Shown one piece after another: positions 1 to 4,985 of a DNA stretch of 6,975 nucleotides. How positions within the stretch are numbered: position 1 is the stretch's first letter; each line of letters starts with the position of its first letter. This DNA is from Candidatus Omnitrophota bacterium (GTDB lineage: Bacteria > Hinthialibacterota > Hinthialibacteria > JAKQFZ01): NCBI GenBank assembly GCA_029558215.1, contig JAKQFZ010000586.1, positions 1 through 6,975 on the forward strand, written 5' to 3'. The notes under the pieces were generated by a model, which saw only the letters and a program-made list of their open reading frames with translations, did not search any database and had not been told where the DNA came from. A program made the translations under genes and the position numbers.

Positions 1-2411
1 TTTGGAATGTCGCGAGTGATTTCTTCTTCGCCAAGTTTCGTATCGCGAGCTTCCGTCTTGAACTCTTCGATATGCACGGAAGTGAAAACATCCTCCTGAA
101 GAAGCCTTTCGCTGACGATGATGGCATCCTCAAAGTTGTAACCTTCCCAGGACATGAACGCCGCAAGAACATTCTTACCCAGAGCCAGCTCTCCCCAATC
201 GGTTGCGGGACCATCGGCAATGATCTGACCTGCTGCGACCCGCTCTCCTTTCTTGACGAGAGGCTTTTGGTTGATACAGGTGTTCTGGTTGGAACGCTGA
301 AATTTCTGAAGAACATATTCGTCACAGGCATCAAGATCTGTTTCTTCTGTATCGTCACGACGAACAATGATCTTTCTCGAATCAGCGCAGACAACCTTTC
401 CGGAGTTTCGAGCAACCAGAACGACACCGGAGTCTTTTGCGGCCTTGTGTTCAACACCAGTAGCAATCAAGGGGGCTTCGGTCTTCAGCAGAGGCACCGC
501 CTGACGTTGCATGTTGCTTCCCATCAGTGCGCGGTTGGCATCGTCATGTTCCAGAAACGGGATCAGTGCGGCGGAAACAGACACCAATTGCATCGGGGAA
601 ATGTCCATATAGTCCACTTTGGTGGGTGGCATCAACGGAAACTCACCTCGATGTCGGCAAAGCACCGTATCCTCGGCCAGGCGATTCCCCTCAACGGGAG
701 TGTTGGCCTGGGCTATAATGCACTCGTCTTCGTCGTCGGCAGTCAGAAACTCAACCGACTCGGCCACTTTACCTTTCTCGACTTTTCGATAGGGAGTTTC
801 GATGAACCCGAATGGGTTGATCTGTCCAAATGTCGCCAGAGAGAAGATAAGGCCAATGTTTGGACCTTCAGGTGTCTCAATGGGACAGATGCGCCCGTAG
901 TGAGTATGGTGAACATCGCGAACTTCAAAGCCCGCGCGTTCTCTATTCAAGCCTCCGGGGCCCAAAGCGGAGAGTCGGCGCTTGTGGGTCAGTTCGGCCA
1001 GAGGGTTAATCTGGTCGAGGAATTGTGAAAGCTGACTCCGCCCGAAGAATTCATTGATGGCGGCTGTGATTGGCTTGGCATTGATCAGATTCCTGGGCAT
1101 GATGTTTTCAAGGTCAAGAATGCCCATCTTCTCTCTGATGGATCGCTCCATTCGGGCAAGGCCAATGCGGATCTGCCCTTCCAGAAGTTCACCGATGGTA
1201 CGCACACGACGATTGCCGAGATGGTCAATATCGTCAGCCAAGCCTCTGCCCTCTTCCAGGTTGAGCATGTACTGAACGACACCAATAAGATCGGCCAGGG
1301 ACAAGGTTACTTCGTCCAGAGAAACATCCAGGCCGAGTTTCTTGTTCATCCGGTAGCGACCAACACGAGAGAGATCATACCGGCGGCTGCGGGAGAACAG
1401 ATTCTCCACCAAGGCCTGTGCATTCTTCAGTACGGGAGGCTCTCCCGGTCGGAGATGCTGGTAAATCTCAAGGAGTGCGCTCTCCTGATCATGTGAGGGA
1501 TCCTTGGTGAGCGTTTCCTTCAGGAAGGTGAGGCGGGACTCATCTCCGTCAACAATGAGTATGTTCTCATTACCTGAGTCCTTCAGTTCCTCAACCTGAT
1601 CGTCGGACAGTTCATCACCGCGCTCACAGATTACCTTGCCTGTGGTCTGGTCGGCAACCGTCTGACCCGCCATCTTGCCCACAAGGTTCTTTTTCGAAAA
1701 ACGCTTTGTGAGGTTGACCTGTTCTGCTTGAGCGAAACAGCCCATGATTTGTTCATCGGTGGACAGTCCAAATGCCCTCAGAAGGCAGGTCACAGGGATT
1801 TTGCGCTTTCGGTCAATGAGCACAAAATGTATGTTCTTCAGGTCGTTCTCAAACTCCAGCCAAGCTCCCCGGTTCGGTATAATGCTTGCTTGGACAAGGC
1901 GATGCCCTGTGGGATGCACGTCCACGTTGAAAACAGGTCCTGGTGAACGGTGCAGCTGGCTGACAACGATTCGTTCCGCGCCATTGATGATGAAAGTGCC
2001 TTTCTGTGTCATCATGGGCAGTTCGCCAAGGTAGATATCCTCTTCACGGATATCCACAAGTTCGGAAGTGTCTTCCTTGTCACCAGGACGCTTGACCACT
2101 AGGCGGACTCTGATTCGCAGAGGAGCCGCGTAGGTCATCTCACGATCCACGCATTCCTGCACATTGTACTTGGGACGCCCAAAACTGTAGTTGACAAACT
2201 CCAGGGAAGAACCATCCCTGCCCTTAATGGGGAAAACCGTCTCGAAGGCACCTTGGATGCCTTCCGATCTTCGTTTGTCCGGGAGAACACCTGCTTGCAG
2301 GAAATCCCTGTAGGACTTCTGCTGTGTCTCAATCAGGTCCGGCATCTCAATGAGACTGGGGATTCTGGCGTAAGTATCACGCTGGCGGTATCCATACTGG
2401 ACAAGATTCAT
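1..2411 (-). CDS. rpoB: RNA polymerase beta subunit, N-terminal 803 residues (cut by window edge)
   Basis: This is the catalytic beta subunit of DNA-dependent RNA polymerase. I read the frame across most of its length, including both ends and the whole rifampicin region, and found no stop or frameshift. Recognisable blocks are GTFIINGAERIVVSQLHRSP in the N-terminal half, DDIDHLGNRRVR, the rifampicin-pocket stretch from about residue 458 to 483 (SQLSQFLDQINPLAELTHKR then RLSAL, offset 50 from E. coli numbering), CPIETPEGPNIGLI, and GYNFEDAI with the Glu-Asp pair at residues 761-762 near the active site. Residues about 224-311 form an insertion in the beta lobe that is much shorter in Bacillus. 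The ATG at 2411 is chosen because the protein then begins like other RpoBs (MNLVQYGYRQRDTYARI) and AAAGGAG lies 10 nt upstream. The C-terminal third, and probably rpoC, lie beyond the left edge. No rplL precedes it. Confidence 0.98.
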   Translation of the reverse strand, partial: MNLVQYGYRQRDTYARIPSLIEMPDLIETQQKSYRDFLQAGVLPDKRRSEGIQGAFETVFPIKGRDGSSLEFVNYSFGRPKYNVQECVDREMTYAAPLRIRVRLVVKRPGDKEDTSELVDIREEDIYLGELPMMTQKGTFIINGAERIVVSQLHRSPGPVFNVDVHPTGHRLVQASIIPNRGAWLEFENDLKNIHFVLIDRKRKIPVTCLLRAFGLSTDEQIMGCFAQAEQVNLTKRFSKKNLVGKMAGQTVADQTTGKVICERGDELSDDQVEELKDSGNENILIVDGDESRLTFLKETLTKDPSHDQESALLEIYQHLRPGEPPVLKNAQALVENLFSRSRRYDLSRVGRYRMNKKLGLDVSLDEVTLSLADLIGVVQYMLNLEEGRGLADDIDHLGNRRVRTIGELLEGQIRIGLARMERSIREKMGILDLENIMPRNLINAKPITAAINEFFGRSQLSQFLDQINPLAELTHKRRLSALGPGGLNRERAGFEVRDVHHTHYGRICPIETPEGPNIGLIFSLATFGQINPFGFIETPYRKVEKGKVAESVEFLTADDEDECIIAQANTPVEGNRLAEDTVLCRHRGEFPLMPPTKVDYMDISPMQLVSVSAALIPFLEHDDANRALMGSNMQRQAVPLLKTEAPLIATGVEHKAAKDSGVVLVARNSGKVVCADSRKIIVRRDDTEETDLDACDEYVLQKFQRSNQNTCINQKPLVKKGERVAAGQIIADGPATDWGELALGKNVLAAFMSWEGYNFEDAIIVSERLLQEDVFTSVHIEEFKTEARDTKLGEEEITRDIP

Positions 2412-2446
2412 TCGGAAGAAACTCCTTTCCCCTGAGACAGAATCAT
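2408..2446 (-). CDS. Possible 12-residue leader ORF overlapping the rpoB start
   Basis: A short frame reads ATG to TGA and encodes MILSQGKGVSSE. Its stop shares four bases (ATGA) with the rpoB start codon. GAAGG sits 5 nt before its ATG, a reasonable ribosome binding site, and the rpoB Shine-Dalgarno lies inside its codons 6 to 8. If translated, it would couple to rpoB initiation and could expose or block that site. Seen directly: the frame, its overlap and its ribosome-site match. Inferred: that it is translated. Frames this short arise by chance, so confidence is low. Confidence 0.3.
   Translation of the reverse strand: MILSQGKGVSSE
2422..2428 (-). promoter_or_regulatory. Ribosome binding site of rpoB
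   Basis: AAAGGAG on the minus strand lies 10 nt before the ATG at 2411. The spacing is slightly long, but no alternative in-frame start lies closer, and the frame begins with a conserved RpoB N-terminus. Confidence 0.7.
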
Positions 2447-2528
2447 ATCTGCCTTCAGCAAATACCTATAAACCAAGGAAACTAAAGACTCGACCGGTTG
2501 ACTGATCATCAAGCGTTTCGCAGGAATC

Positions 2529-2556
2529 GTTTTTGCACCATACCTTATGCAATAAC
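2529..2556 (-). repeat. Imperfect inverted repeat in the rpoB leader
   Basis: GTTtTTGCA and TGCAAtAAC (plus-strand reading) pair 8 of 9 positions around a 10-nt loop. The element lies inside the predicted transcript, between the sigma-70 promoter and the rpoB ribosome binding site. No T-run follows it on the minus strand, so it does not look like a terminator. It could be an RNA hairpin or a chance match. Confidence 0.3.
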
Positions 2557-2578
2557 GTACTGTAACCAGAAGTAAAGG

Positions 2579-2606
2579 AATATACACTCGATACAGGGTT
2601 TGTCAA
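2579..2606 (-). promoter_or_regulatory. Sigma-70-type promoter for rpoB
   Basis: On the minus strand a perfect -35 box TTGACA (2606-2601) is followed by a 16-bp spacer and TATATT (2584-2579), five of six to the -10 consensus. The 35 bp before the -35 box are A/T-rich, with runs of seven and six T, as in an UP element. Transcription would start near 2572, giving a leader of about 160 nt. Because rpoB is not downstream of rplL and a probable terminator lies between it and the TPR gene, a dedicated promoter is expected here. Confidence 0.7.
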
Positions 2607-2621
2607 TTAAAAAATCCTGTA
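2592..2621. repeat. Inverted repeat flanking the rpoB -35 box
   Basis: TACAGG (2592-2597) and its complement CCTGTA (2616-2621) are separated by 18 bp, with the -35 hexamer lying between them. The half-site centres are 24 bp apart, a little over two helical turns. A regulator binding both halves would cover the -35 box. This is a pattern match only and no known operator consensus is recognised. Confidence 0.25.
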
Positions 2622-2664
2622 CTCTCAAAAAAATACTTCAATCATGATGATTACGGATGAGATC

Positions 2665-2681
2665 AGCAAAAGTCACGCCAA
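2665..2681 (-). promoter_or_regulatory. Sigma-54-like -24/-12 promoter match upstream of rpoB
   Basis: The minus strand reads TTGGCGTGACTTTTGCT. Against the known sigma-54 consensus YTGGCACGNNNNTTGCW it matches everywhere except the AC at the sixth and seventh positions, and the GG and GC dinucleotides have the required 10-bp separation. Transcription would start near 2654 and run into rpoB. No enhancer-binding site was identified. Housekeeping control of rpoB by sigma-54 would be unusual, so this may be fortuitous. Confidence 0.3.
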
Positions 2682-2707
2682 AAATTACACTTGGGGTCAA
2701 ACGGCTC

Positions 2708-2753
2708 AAAAAAACGCCCACAATCCCAGTCTCTTGACGCGAGGGAAACGGGC
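2708..2753 (-). terminator. Probable intrinsic terminator after the TPR gene
   Basis: Ten bases past the TPR stop codon, the minus strand carries GCCC-GTT-TCCC, a 15-nt loop, then GGGA-TTGT-GGGC, followed by CG-less run-off into seven T (one G intervenes). Two 4-bp G/C-rich helices are separated by an internal loop, so the hairpin is imperfect, but its position and T-run suit rho-independent termination. Confidence 0.5.
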
Positions 2754-2762
2754 TCTGCGGCT

Positions 2763-3587
2763 CTATGGCTCTCTATCAAGGCCTCGATGACGGATCTGAA
2801 AGGCAACCTTGTCGTCGAAGTTCTCCGAATCCAGACGTGCGGAGGACTTCAGGTTTCTGAGGGCTTCCTGTTTGTCCAATCCCGCGTCAAGCAGGCACAG
2901 ACCAAGGTAATAGTAGTATTCAGCCCTTCCTGGATCCTTGGTTTTGAGTCTCTCCCAGAGCACGACGGCTTCGGCATGCTGATTTGTGCACATATATGTG
3001 TAAGCAAGTAGCCTTTCAGCCTCAGTATTATCAGGATTGAGCGCCAGAGCAGTCTTGAGTGGCATAAGTGCTTGATCCCACTTCTGTTGACGATAGTATA
3101 GATTGCCCATCTCGAGTTGAAAAACGTCCAGTTTCACCTTTCGCTCAAGCATTTGGCCGCAGATTTGGATAGCTTCGTCGTAACGTCCCAAGTCCGCCAA
3201 GACTCCAATTTTGGTTCGGACATAAGAAGGTTCTTCAGGTCGCCTCTGCAGGGCTGCCTCCACCGCGCTCAAGGCTTCATCCAGTCTTCCCTGCTCACGG
3301 TAAATCATTGCCCTTCCGTGATACGCCTGGTGTTTCTCGGGGTCTTGCTGGAGCACAGCGGTCATCAATGCCTCAGCAGAGTCAAAATCCCGTTGTGCAA
3401 TGAGTTTGAAGCCCTCTCTCATTGTTTGTGCCGGATCCATTCGGAAAGACATCTCGGACACATAGGGAAGAAGAAGTGAGAGTCCGTAAGAAACCACCAG
3501 GATCGTTCCAAACAGAAGACACCACCAGATGCCGACCTGTCTTGCCTCAGCTGAACGGTTAAGAGTCTCGATCTTCAATTCAGGCAC
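2763..3587 (-). CDS. Membrane-anchored TPR-repeat protein
   Basis: A 274-residue protein of unknown specific function. Residues about 20-43 form one hydrophobic segment (WWCLLFGTILVVSYGLSLLL), with basic residues just before it, so it is probably an N-terminal anchor. The rest is a run of about six tetratricopeptide repeats (roughly 51-84, 87-118, 121-152, 155-187, 189-220, 223-254) with the usual Gly/Ala/Tyr spacing and Asp-Pro or Asn-Pro ends. TPR arrays are protein-binding scaffolds, and the partner here is unknown. The predicted start is GTG with no clear Shine-Dalgarno. The frame stays open back to the HIT stop codon, and no ATG precedes it. It follows the HIT gene by 42 nt in the same frame, suggesting a two-gene operon with translation possibly dependent on the upstream gene. 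A probable terminator follows. An alternative, downstream start would remove the membrane segment. Confidence 0.85.
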   Translation of the reverse strand: MPELKIETLNRSAEARQVGIWWCLLFGTILVVSYGLSLLLPYVSEMSFRMDPAQTMREGFKLIAQRDFDSAEALMTAVLQQDPEKHQAYHGRAMIYREQGRLDEALSAVEAALQRRPEEPSYVRTKIGVLADLGRYDEAIQICGQMLERKVKLDVFQLEMGNLYYRQQKWDQALMPLKTALALNPDNTEAERLLAYTYMCTNQHAEAVVLWERLKTKDPGRAEYYYYLGLCLLDAGLDKQEALRNLKSSARLDSENFDDKVAFQIRHRGLDREP

Positions 3588-3629
3588 CCAATCACAAGTG
3601 ATCTCAGGCAGTCTGGATACATGGAGAGT

Positions 3630-3974
3630 CTAGCCTGGTGGCCATGCAAACTTTCTGCCCGCAAGAAGGTGTAGATGAATGTGAAATACTTCTTGTCCTG
3701 CATTTTCACCACAGTTCAAGACCAGTCGGTAACCATCCTGCTCGAATCCTTGCTGGCGGGCAATGGTGGCGGCGAGGAGCAACATCTCACCCATCAGAGA
3801 GATGTGGCAATTCTGCAGTTCTGATATCCTTGCAATGTGCTGCTTTGGGATGATAAGAATATGTGCAGGTGCCTGTGGCTTGATGTCATGAAAGGCCAAA
3901 AAATGCTCTGTCTCCTCCGACTTCTTGCAGGGAATCTCACCTTTCACTATCTTGCAGAAGATGCAGTCAGCCAT
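3630..3974 (-). CDS. HIT-family (histidine triad, HINT-like) nucleotide-binding protein
   Basis: A 114-residue cytoplasmic protein of the histidine triad superfamily. Members hydrolyse or transfer nucleoside monophosphates, with purine phosphoramidates and adenylated compounds as typical HINT substrates. The triad HIHLHLLAGR is intact at residues 98-107 (His98, His100, His102), and the middle His is the nucleophile in the family. The N-terminal CIFCKI (Cys4, Cys7) together with His46 in IPKQH and His98 matches the zinc-site pattern of HINT proteins. NCGENAGQEVFHIHLH is typical of the family, and the length matches bacterial HinT. The start at 3974 is preferred over an ATG 15 nt upstream because GGGAGGA lies 6 nt before it and the earlier ATG has no such site. 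It heads a likely operon with the TPR gene. The natural substrate cannot be read from sequence. Confidence 0.95.
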   Translation of the reverse strand: MADCIFCKIVKGEIPCKKSEETEHFLAFHDIKPQAPAHILIIPKQHIARISELQNCHISLMGEMLLLAATIARQQGFEQDGYRLVLNCGENAGQEVFHIHLHLLAGRKFAWPPG

Positions 3975-3980
3975 GACTAA

Positions 3981-3987
3981 TCCTCCC
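3981..3987 (-). promoter_or_regulatory. Ribosome binding site deciding the HIT start
   Basis: GGGAGGA on the minus strand sits 6 nt before the ATG at 3974 and overlaps the alternative ATG at 3989. This favours the shorter protein beginning MADCIFCK, the usual N-terminus of this family. Confidence 0.85.
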
Positions 3988-4025
3988 ATGGGAACTCAAA
4001 ATTTCCGTCTGCCTTACTGACAGAA

Positions 4026-4053
4026 ATGTTACAGATGAAGGCGACGGCGTCAA
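4026..4053 (-). promoter_or_regulatory. Candidate promoter of the HIT-TPR operon
   Basis: The minus strand has TTGACG (4053-4048), a 16-bp spacer, then TAACAT (4031-4026), five and four of six to the sigma-70 hexamers. A start near 4019 would give a leader of about 45 nt before the HIT ATG. It is the best match in the 123-bp divergent region. Confidence 0.45.
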
Positions 4054-4072
4054 GTGAAGTTGTTTTCGTCCA

Positions 4073-4088
4073 CAGTTGAGCAGTTGAC
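4073..4088. repeat. Tandem CAGTTGA repeat before the kinase-like gene
   Basis: CAGTTGA occurs at 4073-4079 and again at 4081-4087, an 8-bp period, ending 10 nt before the predicted ATG. No Shine-Dalgarno and no convincing -35/-10 pair for the rightward gene were found in this divergent region. The repeat may be a protein-binding site or simply chance. Confidence 0.25.
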
Positions 4089-4097
4089 ATCACACCA

Positions 4098-4985
4098 ATG
4101 AGTTCGGTACCCTCAGACAATATGGAAAGTGATAGTTCCTTGCTAAAGGCAAATTCTGGTTCGGAGAGGACACGATCAGATCTTCACGGAAACAGGGTGG
4201 CGGAATTCCCATCCTCGGTGACTATCCAGTCCGTGATCGCAAATCTGTCCGATTTCACTGCGGGCCTGCTGCATGACCTCACGACGCCCTATGCCGCTCT
4301 GACGGGCTATCTGAGCCTCTTGCTTGACCGAGTCAAGTCATTGCCAGGCCATGATGATTCCGAGGAGATAGCGACCTTCATCAAAGGGCTTCGGGAGAGT
4401 CAGGAGCGATTTGAAGGGTTTGTCTCAAGGCTTCGTTGGCTGGCAGAGCCTCTGAACCTTTCATTGGAACCTGTTCCTTTGTGCGAGGTATTCCGGTCAG
4501 TTATCGAAGAGGAAAGCCTTTCCGAAACAATTGCAAAGCTTAGGCGAGGCCTGTCCTTCAAGACAAGAGTCAGGGCAGGGAACGACTACGCCTTGCTTGA
4601 CACGCCGTATTTCTCGATGGCAATGAGAACACTGCTTCTGGCTGTCGTCACCTCTGCTGAAGGCAGGGGTTCCATACGGTGCACGCTCGACAGAACTTTG
4701 TCTCCTGAGGCTCCTCTGCTGTGGGAGGCGATTGCCTCTGAGGGAGCACCAACGAAGAAGGGTTTCTTCCGTTTCACGATTCGAGACGGCTCCGGTGCCT
4801 GGGCAGGCGTTGAACTGACACAGTTGTTCCTACCCCTGCAATCAAATACACCCAAGCGTCTACATGAGGTGAACAGAGTCGAGATGGCAATTGCCTATCA
4901 GGTCATTCGTGCACACGGCGGATTCTTCAGGCTTACGGAGAGCCGAGATGGTGCTTCCTTGTTGATGGTCTATCTTCCCGAATGA
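4098..4985 (+). CDS. Histidine-kinase-like protein with degenerate ATP-binding domain
   Basis: A 295-residue soluble protein with no membrane segment or recognised sensor domain. Residues about 50-118 resemble a HisKA/DHp phosphoacceptor helical pair. The H-box LLHDLTTPYAAL holds His59, the following Asp60 and Thr63 at the +4 phosphatase position. Residues about 165-295 align in order with a HATPase_c domain, but the ATP site is lost: both N-box Asn positions are Leu181 and Thr185; in the G1 box Asp230 remains but its glycines are Ser232 and Ala234; the F-box Phe244 keeps its exact spacing; the G2 glycines are Arg260 and Glu262; the downstream AHGG is kept. The intact phosphoacceptor with a dead ATPase recalls the phosphotransferases ChpT and Spo0B, so a phosphorelay transfer role is inferred. 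The first ATG is used; it has no Shine-Dalgarno and an in-frame TGA lies 21 nt upstream. It overlaps the next gene by 4 nt. Confidence 0.8.
   Translation: MSSVPSDNMESDSSLLKANSGSERTRSDLHGNRVAEFPSSVTIQSVIANLSDFTAGLLHDLTTPYAALTGYLSLLLDRVKSLPGHDDSEEIATFIKGLRESQERFEGFVSRLRWLAEPLNLSLEPVPLCEVFRSVIEEESLSETIAKLRRGLSFKTRVRAGNDYALLDTPYFSMAMRTLLLAVVTSAEGRGSIRCTLDRTLSPEAPLLWEAIASEGAPTKKGFFRFTIRDGSGAWAGVELTQLFLPLQSNTPKRLHEVNRVEMAIAYQVIRAHGGFFRLTESRDGASLLMVYLPE

Larger units (their letters stand above)
2412..2762. other. 351-bp intergenic region between the TPR gene and rpoB
   Basis: No protein-coding gene of normal size is supported here. Going leftward it holds a probable terminator for the TPR gene (2753-2708), a sigma-54-like site (2681-2665), an A/T-rich block with two T-runs (about 2640-2607) that could act as an UP element, a sigma-70-type promoter (2606-2579), an imperfect inverted repeat in the leader (2556-2529), and a mini-ORF that overlaps the rpoB start (2446-2408). 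The predicted leader from the sigma-70 promoter is about 160 nt. No match to a known ribosomal-protein operator or riboswitch was recognised. Confidence 0.8.

Noticed and set aside
72..1028. 318-codon open frame on the plus strand
   Set aside because: It lies wholly antisense to rpoB, whose minus-strand translation matches conserved RpoB blocks through the same bases. The plus-strand product has no recognisable domain and is Gly/Leu/Ser mixed as expected for an antisense shadow.
2695..2700. TTGACC on the minus strand as a second sigma-70 -35 box for rpoB
   Set aside because: The sequence 16-18 bp downstream has no resemblance to TATAAT; the better promoter is at 2606-2579.
2691..3011. Plus-strand frame spanning the TPR gene end and the intergenic region
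   Set aside because: It is antisense to a well-supported TPR protein for most of its length and has no recognisable start context or domain.
3975..3989. Upstream ATG giving a HIT protein five residues longer
   Set aside because: It has no ribosome binding site and itself overlaps the GGGAGGA that serves the ATG at 3974.
4084..4089. TTGACA on the plus strand as a -35 box for the kinase-like gene
   Set aside because: No -10-like hexamer lies 15-19 bp downstream, and transcription would start inside the predicted coding region.
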